From positions 1 to 29,263 of the forward strand of contig DASUKL010000054.1 of assembly GCA_036278755.1 (NCBI GenBank): DNA of 29,263 nt, written 5' to 3'. The notes below the pieces were generated by a model. The model did no database searches, was not told the origin of the DNA, and saw only the letters and a list, made by a program, of their open reading frames with translations. Origin of the DNA: DASUKL01 sp036278755 (lineage in GTDB: Bacteria; Chloroflexota; Limnocylindria; Limnocylindrales; CSP1-4). The position numbers were made by a program, and so were the translations under genes. Below are positions 15,909-22,802 of this stretch, piece by piece; positions within the stretch are counted from its first letter, which is position 1; every line of letters begins with the position of its first letter.

Positions 15909-16075
15909 TTCGCGATCAGATGCGCTCTCCGACCGCCGGCGTAGGTCAGCGTTCGCCCATCGCGGAAAACACGGGCGTCTCCCATGCTGATCCTCGCACT
16001 CCATACGGCTGATCGCGGAAAATCCGTCGGGCTGCAGCGACGCCGGGCCCGTCGATCGACACTGATCGCGTAAAG
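15909..16075 (+). repeat. Ladder of ATCGCG(G)AAA motifs with exact 53-bp steps
   Basis: The core ATCGCG followed by G/T and an A-run occurs at 15959-15969, 16012-16022 and 16065-16073, that is, at exact 53-bp steps. An inverted copy, ttcgcgatcag, occurs at 15909-15919. Copies 3 and 4 and the inverted one share CTGATCGCG. Bases between the motifs are not conserved. The last copy is about 60 bp upstream of the TAGACT box of the aminotransferase. It may be an array of protein-binding sites or the remains of a dispersed repeat. Confidence 0.55.
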
Positions 16076-16128
16076 ACGCCGCGCTGGGCTGGCGTTGGTG
16101 TAGCCCCTGCCGTCGCGCGGACCCCTGC

Positions 16129-16134
16129 TAGACT
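16129..16134 (+). promoter_or_regulatory. Possible -10 box TAGACT of the aminotransferase gene
   Basis: Same hexamer as at 14133-14138. The transcript would start near 16141, giving a leader of about 70 nt that includes the palindrome at 16149-16165 and the AGGAGG ribosome site at 16203-16208. Confidence 0.45.
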
Positions 16135-16148
16135 GGGCCTATCCAGAG

Positions 16149-16165
16149 TGCATAAAACGTATGCA
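16149..16165 (+). promoter_or_regulatory. Palindrome TGCATA-aaacg-TATGCA, candidate operator
   Basis: Perfect 6-bp inverted repeat with a 5-nt spacer, AT-rich within very GC-rich DNA, placed about 8-24 nt after the predicted transcription start. Size and position fit a repressor operator. The TGCAT/ATGCA half-sites resemble arginine (ARG) boxes as I remember them from actinobacteria. That link is a guess. Confidence 0.5.
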
Positions 16166-16212
16166 TCCGAGCGGCTTCTTGCTCGGCATCCGGGCAGACG
16201 CCAGGAGGAACC

Positions 16213-17505
16213 ATGACCCAGATCGCGGAGCTCGCCACCCACCACCGCCAGCCCCACATGGTGACCGAGCTGCCGGGCCCCAAGGCTCGAGCCCACATCG
16301 CCTTCGACGCCTCGGTCACCTCCCCCAGCCTGTCCCGGGCCTACCCCATCGTGCCCGTCCGCGGCGAGGGTGTGTGGGTCGAGGACATCGATGGCAACAC
16401 CTTCCTCGACTTCGCCGCTGGGATCGCCGTGACCTCCACCGGCCACGCCCATCCCGACATCGTCGACGCCATCCGGACCCAGGCCGGCGAGCTCATCCAC
16501 TTCAGCGCCTCGGACTTCTACCTGCCCATCTATGCCCGCCTGGCGGCCGAGCTCGACCGCATCGCCCCCATCGCCGGGCCCACCCGAGCCTTCATCGGCA
16601 ACTCCGGGGCGGAGGCGGTCGAGGCGGCCCTCAAGCTGGCTCGTCACCACACCAGCCGCCAGAACGTCGTCGCCTTCCTGGGCGCCTTCCACGGCCGAAC
16701 CTACGGCGCCCTCAGCCTCACCGCCTCCAAGGCCACCTACCACGCCGGCTTCGGGCCGCTCCTGCCGGGCGTCTATCACGTCCCCTACGGCAGCGCCGGT
16801 CTCGACGAGCTGGAGAGCCGGGTCTTCCCCCAGCTCATGCCGGCCCGCGAGTTCGCGGCGATCTTCGTCGAGCCGGTCCAGGGCGAGGGCGGCTACATCG
16901 TGCCCGACGCCGACTTCCTGCCTCGCCTTCGGCGCCTGTGCGACGAGCACGGCATCCTCCTCGTCGACGATGAGGTCCAGTCGGGCGCTGGGCGGACCGG
17001 CCGGATGTGGGCCATCGAGCACTGGGGGGTCGAACCGGACATCTTCCTCACGGCCAAAGGCATCGCCTCGGGCCTGCCCATCTCCGCGGCCGTGGCCAAG
17101 GCGGAGATCATGGACTGGGGCCCCGGGGCCCATGGCTCCACCTTCGGTGGCAATGCCGTGGCCTGCGCCGCGGCGCTCAAGACCATCGAGCTCCTCGAGG
17201 GTGGCCTCGTGGCCAACGCCGCGGCCCGGGGCGATGAGGCCCTGGCCGGCCTGCAGCCGCTCGTGGCCCGTCATCCTGACCTCGTCCGCGACGTGCGCGG
17301 CCTGGGCCTCATGATCGGCATCCAGTTCGCCTCCGGGGCCGTCGCCGAGGCCGTCCAGAGCGCCTGCTTCCAGCGCGGCCTGCTGGTCCTCGAGGCCGGC
17401 TTCGACGTGGTCCGCATGTCCCCCGCCCTGACCCTCAGCGCCGCGGAGCTGGCCACCGGCCTGGCCATCTTCACCGCGGCCGTGGACGAGGCGGCTGGGG
17501 CGTGA
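16213..17505 (+). CDS. Class III PLP-dependent aminotransferase (4-aminobutyrate/ornithine type)
   Basis: A 430-residue cytosolic transaminase. PLP-binding features appear in order: GNSGAEAVEAALKLAR (phosphate-binding turn, about 130), the FHGRTYGALS aromatic/His stretch (about 155), EPVQGEGG with its conserved Glu, LLVDDEVQSGAGRTGRMWAIEHWGVEPD, and the Schiff-base Lys282 in LTAKGIASGLPISA. The closest pattern is the GabT/acetylornithine/ornithine aminotransferase group, which moves a terminal amino group to 2-oxoglutarate. The semialdehyde made could feed the dehydrogenase encoded just upstream. An AGGAGG ribosome site ends 4 nt before ATG 16213. A regulated promoter region (53-bp ladder, TAGACT, palindrome) precedes it. 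The exact donor cannot be read. Confidence 0.9.
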   Translation: MTQIAELATHHRQPHMVTELPGPKARAHIAFDASVTSPSLSRAYPIVPVRGEGVWVEDIDGNTFLDFAAGIAVTSTGHAHPDIVDAIRTQAGELIHFSASDFYLPIYARLAAELDRIAPIAGPTRAFIGNSGAEAVEAALKLARHHTSRQNVVAFLGAFHGRTYGALSLTASKATYHAGFGPLLPGVYHVPYGSAGLDELESRVFPQLMPAREFAAIFVEPVQGEGGYIVPDADFLPRLRRLCDEHGILLVDDEVQSGAGRTGRMWAIEHWGVEPDIFLTAKGIASGLPISAAVAKAEIMDWGPGAHGSTFGGNAVACAAALKTIELLEGGLVANAAARGDEALAGLQPLVARHPDLVRDVRGLGLMIGIQFASGAVAEAVQSACFQRGLLVLEAGFDVVRMSPALTLSAAELATGLAIFTAAVDEAAGA

Positions 17506-17705
17506 TCACCTTCGTGCAGGTGGCACGGACCAACGCCGAGTCCCTCAGCTCACATGCAAGCGTGGACAGGCGCTGAGGAGTCGCTCACCTGCTCCGGTTT
17601 CGACAGACGATCCGCGGCGGTCTACGGTGCCTGCCCGCACCTGTGCCCTCCGATGGTCCCAGGCTGACGGATGGCCAGGGGGCCCTCGCGGGTGTCGCGC
17701 CGAGC

Positions 17706-17889
17706 GTGACAAGCGACCGATCAGGCTCAGACGTGATGCGCCCGGCGTGACAACGGGCGAACGGCTTGCCTCTTACCCCTCGTCGGTATCGGCCACCGTG
17801 ACAGGTGACCGAGGAGATGCCCTGATGTCCCGCCCGGCGTGACGCATGACCGTCGGCCGATTCGCCGATCGTCGCTTGTCTCGGCCGGC
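17706..17889 (+). repeat. Two 92-bp degenerate tandem repeat units with GTGAC cores 41 and 51 bp apart
   Basis: GTGACA/G cores begin at 17706, 17747, 17798, 17839 and 17890, with spacings of 41, 51, 41 and 51. Units 17706-17797 and 17798-17889 align over GTGACAnGnGACCGAnnAG and again over CGCCCGGCGTGAC, and both end in TCGGCC. The rest has diverged. This is a genuine tandem period, not chance. Confidence 0.65.
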
Positions 17890-18005
17890 GTGACAGCACG
17901 GGGCCCCGGGCGGGCTGGCCTGAGGTGACGGCACGGGCCCTTGTCCCGGCCCGCGTGACAGCACGGGGCCCCAGGCGGGCTGGCCTGAGGCGACGGCACG
18001 GGCCC
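17889..18005 (+). repeat. Near-perfect 52-bp direct repeat at 65-bp period
   Basis: Segments 17889-17940 and 17954-18005 both read CGTGACAGCACGGGGCCCC, then one variable base, then GGCGGGCTGGCCTGAGG, a second variable base and GACGGCACGGGCCC. They differ at only two positions. This younger duplication continues the GTGAC array directly upstream of the CoA-transferase operon. Confidence 0.8.
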
Positions 18006-18092
18006 CGGGTGGTGGTCGAGGCGGCAACGCGTAGCCGATCCGGCCGCGCCGCCACTCCACCCTGCGGCTCGCCGGCTGGCACCATGGAGGCG

Positions 18093-19010
18093 ATGAGCAA
18101 GGTCACCTCGATGCACGACGCCATCGCCGAGCTCGTGCGCGACGGCGACAGCGTGGCCATCGAGGGCTTCACCCACCTCATCGGCTTCGCCGCGGGCCAC
18201 GAGATCATCCGCCAGGGCCGCCGCGACCTGACCCTCTGCCGGCTCACCCCCGACGTCATCTACGACCAGATGGTAGGTGCCGGCGTGGCCCGCAAGCTCG
18301 TCTTCAGCTGGCTGGGCAACCCGGGCGTGGGCAGCCTCCACGCCATCCGCCGCCGGGTGGAGCGAGCCGATCCGGCGTCCCTCGAGGTCGAGGAATACAG
18401 CCACTTCGGGATGGTGGCGCGCTACACGGCGGGCGCCATGGGCCTGCCCTTCTTCCCTCTCCGGAGCTACGTGGGCACCGACCTGCCGACCGCGAACCCC
18501 CGCATCCGACCCGTCGCTTCGCCGTATGGCGAGGAGACCGTCTACGCCGTCCCGCCGCTCTGCCCGGACGTGGCCATCATCCACGCCCAGCGGGCCGACG
18601 CCGCCGGCGACACCCAGGTCTGGGGCCTCCTGGGTTGCCAGAAGGAGGCCGCCTTCGCCGCCCAGCGGGTCATCGTCGTGGTCGAGGAGCTCGTCGACGA
18701 GACCGTCATCCGGGCCGACCCCAACCGGACCATCATCCCCGGCCTCATCGTCGATGCCGTGGTCGTCGAGCCGTACGGCGCGCACCCCTCGTACGCCCAG
18801 GGCTACTACGACCGCGACAACCGTTTCTATCTCGAATGGGAAGCGATCTCCCGCGATCCAGCAGCCCTCGAGGCCTGGCTGGCCGAATGGGTCCACGGCA
18901 CGGCCGACCACGCCGAGTACCTGGCCCGCCTGGGCCAGGAGCGCCTCGAGGTCCTGCGGCCCTCCGGATCCGCGCCTGCCGGTCCGGTCGATTACGGGCA
19001 GTACCGATAA
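18093..19010 (+). CDS. CoA-transferase subunit A (family I, glutaconate-type)
   Basis: A 305-residue alpha subunit of a two-chain family I CoA transferase. The N-terminus has the characteristic MHDAIAELVRDGDSVAIEGFTHLIGFAAGHEIIRQGRRDLTL, where GxxxGFTH corresponds to the CoA-binding glycine loop. It also has LSWLGNPGVG-type and PDVAIIHAQRADAAGDTQVWG segments typical of GctA-like proteins. ATG 18093 has GGAGG at 18086-18090 and gives MSKVTSMHDA; ATG 18084 would add three residues and is an alternative. The partner is subunit B at 19446, with a VOC gene between. The acyl substrate is unknown. Confidence 0.88.
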   Translation: MSKVTSMHDAIAELVRDGDSVAIEGFTHLIGFAAGHEIIRQGRRDLTLCRLTPDVIYDQMVGAGVARKLVFSWLGNPGVGSLHAIRRRVERADPASLEVEEYSHFGMVARYTAGAMGLPFFPLRSYVGTDLPTANPRIRPVASPYGEETVYAVPPLCPDVAIIHAQRADAAGDTQVWGLLGCQKEAAFAAQRVIVVVEELVDETVIRADPNRTIIPGLIVDAVVVEPYGAHPSYAQGYYDRDNRFYLEWEAISRDPAALEAWLAEWVHGTADHAEYLARLGQERLEVLRPSGSAPAGPVDYGQYR

Positions 19011-19023
19011 GGGTCTCCTGACC

Positions 19024-19449
19024 ATGAAGCCTCGGATCAGCCTCATCACCCTCGGCGTGGACGACCTCGATCGCTCGCTGCGCTTCTATCGCGATGGTCT
19101 GGGGCTACCCACGGAAGGGATCGTGGGCACCGAGTTGGAGCCCGGCGCCGTGGTCTTCTTCGATCTCGACGGCGGCCTGAAGCTCGCCCTCTGGCCGCGC
19201 GCCAGCATGGCCCAGGACACTGGTCTCGATGTCTCACCAGCGAGCCCGACGGAGCTGACGCTGGCCCATAACGTGGGCTCGAGAGCCCAGGTCGAGGAGA
19301 TCATCGAGCAGGCCCGGCGCGCGGGGGCCGTGATCGTGAAGCCGCCGAGCGACACGTTCTACGGCGGCTACGCGGCCTACTTCCAGGATCCCGACGGTCA
19401 CCTCTGGGAGATCGCGTGGAACCCGGCCTGGGAGGTCCCCGAGGGGTGA
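19024..19449 (+). CDS. VOC-family (glyoxalase/dioxygenase fold) protein
   Basis: A 141-residue single VOC module pair: ISLITLGVDDLDRSLRFYRDGLGLPTEG opens the first beta-alpha-beta-beta-beta unit, and YAAYFQDPDGHLWEIAWNP closes the second. The C-terminal Glu of LWEIAWNP matches the usual metal ligand. The usual His ligand near the first strand is replaced (SLITLG), so metal binding is uncertain. It starts 13 nt after the subunit A stop. Its TGA overlaps the GTG of subunit B (GTGA, 19446-19449), so it is locked into the CoA-transferase operon. Function unknown; possibilities are an acyl-CoA epimerase, an isomerase or a small-molecule binding protein. Confidence 0.85.
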   Translation: MKPRISLITLGVDDLDRSLRFYRDGLGLPTEGIVGTELEPGAVVFFDLDGGLKLALWPRASMAQDTGLDVSPASPTELTLAHNVGSRAQVEEIIEQARRAGAVIVKPPSDTFYGGYAAYFQDPDGHLWEIAWNPAWEVPEG

Positions 19450-20231
19450 GCGGCGAGCCGCGGGAGCAGGCCTTCAGCCGCTCCGAGATGATGATCGTGG
19501 CCGCCGCCCGGGAGTTGGCCGGCCAGCGGGTCTGCTTCGTCGGCGTGGGCCTGCCCAACATCGCCGTCAACCTGGCCAAGCGGACGGTGGCGCCCGAGCT
19601 CGAGCTGGTCTACGAATCGGGGGTCTTCGGGGCCCGGCCGGCCCGCCTGCCCCTGAGCATCGGCGACCCCACCATCGTCACCGGGGCCACGGCCGTGACG
19701 AGCATGCTCGAGCTCTTCGGCTACTACCTCCAGCGCGGCCACGTCGACGTGGGCTTCCTGGGGGCGGCCCAGATCGACCGCTACGGCAACATCAATACCA
19801 CGGTCATCGGCGACTATGCCGCGCCGCGGACGCGCCTGCCCGGCTCGGGCGGGGCCTGCGAGATCGCCATCCACGCCCGGCAGGTCTTCGTGGTCATGCG
19901 CCAGAGCCAGCGCTCGTTCGTCGAGCGCATCGACTTCCGGACCTCACCCGGGAGCCTCGTCGGGCCGGCCGCGGAGCGGCGGCGAGCCGAGGGCTGGGGT
20001 GGCTCGGGGCCGTCGGTCGTGGTCACCGACCTGGGCATCTACCGCTTCGACGCGGAGGGCGAGATGGTCCTCCATGCCCTCCACCCTGGCGCCAGCCTCG
20101 ATCAGATCCACGCCTCGATGGCCTGGCAGCCGAAGCAGGCGCCCGAGCTGACCACCACCCCCGCCCCCACGGCCGAGGAGCTCGGCCTCATCCGCCAGGA
20201 GCTCGACCCCGGCGGCGTCTACACCAAGTAG
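19446..20231 (+). CDS. CoA-transferase subunit B (family I, glutaconate-type)
   Basis: A 261-residue beta subunit. After MMIVAAARELAGQRVCFVGVGLPNIAVNLAKRTVAPELELVYESG, the Glu of YESG is at the position of the catalytic glutamate that forms the glutamyl-CoA thioester in GctB-type enzymes. A GFLGAAQIDRYGNINTTVIGD segment and an R-L-P-G-S-G-G motif follow, all typical. The GTG start at 19446 overlaps the VOC stop, implying coupled translation. The convergent aminomutase-like gene ends 5 nt beyond its stop codon. Together with subunit A it should move CoA between acyl-CoA and a carboxylate. The substrate pair cannot be told. Confidence 0.88.
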   Translation: MSGEPREQAFSRSEMMIVAAARELAGQRVCFVGVGLPNIAVNLAKRTVAPELELVYESGVFGARPARLPLSIGDPTIVTGATAVTSMLELFGYYLQRGHVDVGFLGAAQIDRYGNINTTVIGDYAAPRTRLPGSGGACEIAIHARQVFVVMRQSQRSFVERIDFRTSPGSLVGPAAERRRAEGWGGSGPSVVVTDLGIYRFDAEGEMVLHALHPGASLDQIHASMAWQPKQAPELTTTPAPTAEELGLIRQELDPGGVYTK

Positions 20232-20236
20232 GCCGC

Positions 20237-21817
20237 CTAGGCCTCCACCGTGAAGGGGTCGAGGGCATCGCGGATGGGCACCGGCCCAGCGGCCGTAAGG
20301 CGCGGGCGACCCAGCGATCCGGCCGTCCCGCGGCCCAGCGGCGGCTCGGTGCGCAGGAGCCACTCCCAGCCGTCCGCGGCCACGGCGCGCAGCGTTGCCA
20401 GGGCCTCGGTGAGGCTCGCCTGTGCGTGCTCGAGGGCGGGACCCCGGAGCCCGCCGACCTGCCGCACGACGCCCATCGCCGCCGCGCCCCGGAGGGCGTC
20501 GGCCAGGCCGGTCATGGACGGGCCTGGTGAGCCGCTGGGGATCGGCGCGCGTAGGACCATGGCCGGCGGTTCGCCCCCGGCGAGACAGAGCTGGAGGACG
20601 AGCGGCCAGCCCACGAGGTCGCCGTCGCCCGGTTCCAGGAGGGCCAGCCGATGATCGGGGAAGACAAGGCGGCGGAGGTGGACCTCGGCCACGTTGCGGC
20701 CTTGGGCCGGGAGGCCGCCCTCGAGGCCCTCGAGCGGGACGCAGAGCTGGATCCGCTGGTCGGGCAGCGAGCCGGCGCGGCTGAGTTCGAGGGCCAGGGC
20801 CTGGAGGGCCAGGGCTCGCCCGGCCTGGGTGGCCTGGGCGATGGGTTGACCTTCGGCCATCTCGGGGGCCACGGCCACGGGGCCCGGGCCCAGGACGAGC
20901 GTGGCCCCGCTACGAGCGTGGACCTCGACGGCGAAGACATGGTCGGCCACCGCCCGCTCGGGCGCCAGGCCGAACTCGACGACGGGTTCGAAGGGGTCGC
21001 TGAAGACGAGGTCGACCCGCTCCAGGCCGGCCACCACGGCCTGGTCGGGAGCGGCCAGGCCCACCGAGTGGGAGGCCAGGGCGGCGTAGTGACCGACCTC
21101 GGCGGCGGCGCGGTCGAGGGCGGCGCGGAGGACGGCCAGACCCCGCTGGCTGCCGGGGGGTGCCCGGCGCGGTTCATCGGAGGTTTCGGGCGGGTCGAGC
21201 TGTTCGCCCAGGCCGCGGCGCAGCTCGCGGTCGCGCGGCACGCGGACCAGGACGAGGTCGGCACCGGCGCCGATCAGCTCCGCGGCCCGCCGTTCGGCCA
21301 GCGCCGCGTCCGGGTGGTCGACCTCGGCCCCCAGATGGGTCGGCCCGGGCTCGCCGAGCAGCGTCCGCAGCTCGCCCCGCGCCGTGCGCTGGGCCGCCAG
21401 GCGGCGCCAGGCGGCGATGAGCCACTGGGCGGCCGTGGCCTCCGCCGCGGCTCGCCGTTCCGGGTCCCGCAGGACCTCTGCCTCGAGGGCCAGGTCGATG
21501 TGCCCGGCGGCGATCTCGAGGGCTAGCTCCTGGGGCTCGAGATCGTACTCGCCGGCCGCCGCGGCGAAGGGCAGGCAGATGCCACCCCCGAGGCGGGCCG
21601 GGCCGAGGGAGGCGAAGCGGTCGACGACCTCCTGGGCCAGCGGTCGGCCTTGGCCATCGAGCCCGCCCACCCCCAACAGGCGCAGGATCGCTCGCTCCCG
21701 GCCGACCGTCGTGGATGCCGAGCCCTCAGCGTGGAGGCGCGCGGCCAGGGTCGCGGCCCGCTCGCGCAGCTCGGCCGCCCGGGACTCGAGATCGGCGCTC
21801 CGCTCCGACGAGGGCAT
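20237..21817 (-). CDS. Divergent homologue of lysine 5,6-aminomutase alpha subunit (KamD/OraE-like TIM barrel)
   Basis: A 526-residue protein. Residues about 36-70 (TTVGRERAILRLLGVGG ... PLAQEVVDRF) match the KamD opening TTV-x2-ERAxxRLLGIDG ... VVD. GGGICLPFAAAAGEYDLEPQELALEIAAGHIDL (78-109), GADLVLVRVPRDRE (185-198), LRAALDRAAAEVGHYAALASHSVGL (230-254) and AGLERVDLVFSDPFEP (263-278) line up in the same order as in KamD. The glycine/threonine loop before the RxxL helix is replaced by a Pro/Glu/Arg stretch (208-225), and several positions I recall as PLP-phosphate contacts are changed. No KamE-like B12-binding partner is in the window. It starts 13 nt after the D-aminopeptidase stop and has its own leaderless-type box. 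The homology is fairly sure; mutase activity is not. Confidence 0.72.
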   Translation of the reverse strand: MPSSERSADLESRAAELRERAATLAARLHAEGSASTTVGRERAILRLLGVGGLDGQGRPLAQEVVDRFASLGPARLGGGICLPFAAAAGEYDLEPQELALEIAAGHIDLALEAEVLRDPERRAAAEATAAQWLIAAWRRLAAQRTARGELRTLLGEPGPTHLGAEVDHPDAALAERRAAELIGAGADLVLVRVPRDRELRRGLGEQLDPPETSDEPRRAPPGSQRGLAVLRAALDRAAAEVGHYAALASHSVGLAAPDQAVVAGLERVDLVFSDPFEPVVEFGLAPERAVADHVFAVEVHARSGATLVLGPGPVAVAPEMAEGQPIAQATQAGRALALQALALELSRAGSLPDQRIQLCVPLEGLEGGLPAQGRNVAEVHLRRLVFPDHRLALLEPGDGDLVGWPLVLQLCLAGGEPPAMVLRAPIPSGSPGPSMTGLADALRGAAAMGVVRQVGGLRGPALEHAQASLTEALATLRAVAADGWEWLLRTEPPLGRGTAGSLGRPRLTAAGPVPIRDALDPFTVEA

Positions 21818-21823
21818 CGGCCG

Positions 21824-21829
21824 ATGATA
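21824..21829 (-). promoter_or_regulatory. -10 box TATCAT of the aminomutase-like gene, leaderless type
   Basis: TATCAT on the minus strand ends exactly 6 nt before ATG 21817, inside the short gap after the D-aminopeptidase gene. No Shine-Dalgarno sequence is present before the ATG. The gene may therefore be transcribed both from its own start and by read-through. Confidence 0.5.
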
Positions 21830-21830
21830 C

Positions 21831-22661
21831 TCAGGGGGCCAGTGAGCCGAGGCGGACGGCGCAGACGAATAGGCGATAGGCGGTCAGCCCGTCGGCCGCC
21901 TCGAACCGCACCCCGCGGTCGCCCTCGCGGCGCAGCGGCGGCATGAGCGCCGCCAGGTCGGCCCGGCCGGCATGATCGAATCCGATGCTCACCCGGATGG
22001 GCGGCGGAGGACGCAGGGGCTCCAGGCTGGCGTCGCCGGCGGCGGCCCGTTCGACCGCCCGGCGCGCCGCGTGGCGGATGAGGTCGCGGGCCACGGTGGG
22101 GTGCAGGCTGTCGGCCGCGCTGCGCCCCACGGCCCGCTTGACCACGGCCCGCTCGGCCCAGGGCAGGAAGGCGGCCACCTCCTCGGCCAGCGCGTCGTCG
22201 CCCGTGACGAGGCCGACGGGCACGCCCAGGGCCCCCAGGTAGAGGGCATTGAGGCCGTATTCGCCCACCGGCTGGTCTCCGATCGCGGTCAGCGTCTGGG
22301 CCCCGCTCTGGGTGTGGGCCAGGGTGCCCCGAGGATGGCCGGCCCGGGCGTGATAGCCGACGAAGAGGGCCACGTCGAAGGCGCCGTCCGCCGCGCCCTC
22401 GACCATGCTCAGCGGCTTCTGGCCCTGGACGAGCCGGGCCCGCGAGTCCATGGCCGCGGGCGTGAGGTTGAACATCGAGCCGTGGCTGTCGTTGACCACG
22501 ACCTCGTCCGCACCGCCGTCGAAGGCCCCCTCGACGGCCGCGTTGGCCTCGCCGACCATGAGCTCCACGGCGGCCGGATAGCCGTCGTCGCCGCGGCGCG
22601 TGGGATCGGGGTGGCTGATCCCGGCGATGCCCTCCATATCGACCGAGATGTAGACCCTCAC
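21831..22661 (-). CDS. dppA: M55-family D-aminopeptidase (DppA-like)
   Basis: A 276-residue zinc D-aminopeptidase that removes N-terminal D-residues, for example from D-Ala-D-Ala peptides. Starting at GTG 22661, the metal residues fall at the numbers known for Bacillus DppA: Asp8 and Glu10 (SVDMEG), His60 (NDSHGSM) and His104 (GYHARAG). The nucleophile His (LAHTQSG) and the last Glu (VGEYG) fall one residue later. This agreement, the length (DppA is about 274) and the GAGGAGGAG ribosome site just upstream all fix the start, so the longer frame reaching 22943 is wrong. The aminomutase-like gene follows 13 nt downstream. The divergent toxin-antitoxin gene starts 141 nt away. DppA-type enzymes form decamers. 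Confidence 0.92.
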   Translation of the reverse strand: MRVYISVDMEGIAGISHPDPTRRGDDGYPAAVELMVGEANAAVEGAFDGGADEVVVNDSHGSMFNLTPAAMDSRARLVQGQKPLSMVEGAADGAFDVALFVGYHARAGHPRGTLAHTQSGAQTLTAIGDQPVGEYGLNALYLGALGVPVGLVTGDDALAEEVAAFLPWAERAVVKRAVGRSAADSLHPTVARDLIRHAARRAVERAAAGDASLEPLRPPPPIRVSIGFDHAGRADLAALMPPLRREGDRGVRFEAADGLTAYRLFVCAVRLGSLAP

Positions 22662-22767
22662 ACGCGCCTCCTCCTCGTCCGTCCTCTCCGGGACCGCTGC
22701 GTTGCAGCCGAGTATCGCATCGCGGCCCGGGCGTCGCCCTGACGCGCTCGGGCCCGAGGACCTGGGC

Positions 22768-22796
22768 TTGACGGATACGTACCCGCCGGGTATATC
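22768..22796 (+). promoter_or_regulatory. Toxin-antitoxin promoter: TTGACG, 17 bp, TATATC
   Basis: TTGACG (22768-22773) and TATATC (22791-22796) are separated by the ideal 17 bp. The -10 ends 6 nt before ATG 22803, so the mRNA is probably leaderless. It is the only promoter in the window with a clear -35. Confidence 0.65.
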
Positions 22797-22797
22797 C
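22773..22797 (+). promoter_or_regulatory. Inverted repeat between -35 and -10, candidate autoregulatory operator
   Basis: GGATACGTACCC (22773-22784) faces GGGTATATCC (22788-22797). The arms GGATA/TATCC and TACCC/GGGTA are complementary, with two unpaired bases (CG) in the left arm. It covers the spacer and -10, where antitoxin binding would block RNA polymerase. Confidence 0.55.
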
Positions 22798-22802
22798 ATA
22801 TC

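Larger units (their letters stand above)
17506..18092 (+). other. 587-nt intergenic region dominated by tandem repeats
   Basis: Between the aminotransferase and the CoA-transferase operon. It opens with a weak 7-bp stem (CCTCAGC 17543-17549 with GCTGAGG 17572-17578). It then carries CGTGAC-containing repeats from 17706 to about 18005. Reading frames across it are Arg/Pro/Gly-rich and merely reflect the repeat, so I call no gene. Confidence 0.55.

Noticed and set aside
17706..18005. CRISPR-like array
   Set aside because: Repeats are short and degenerate, the intervals are themselves related, and no cas gene is near.
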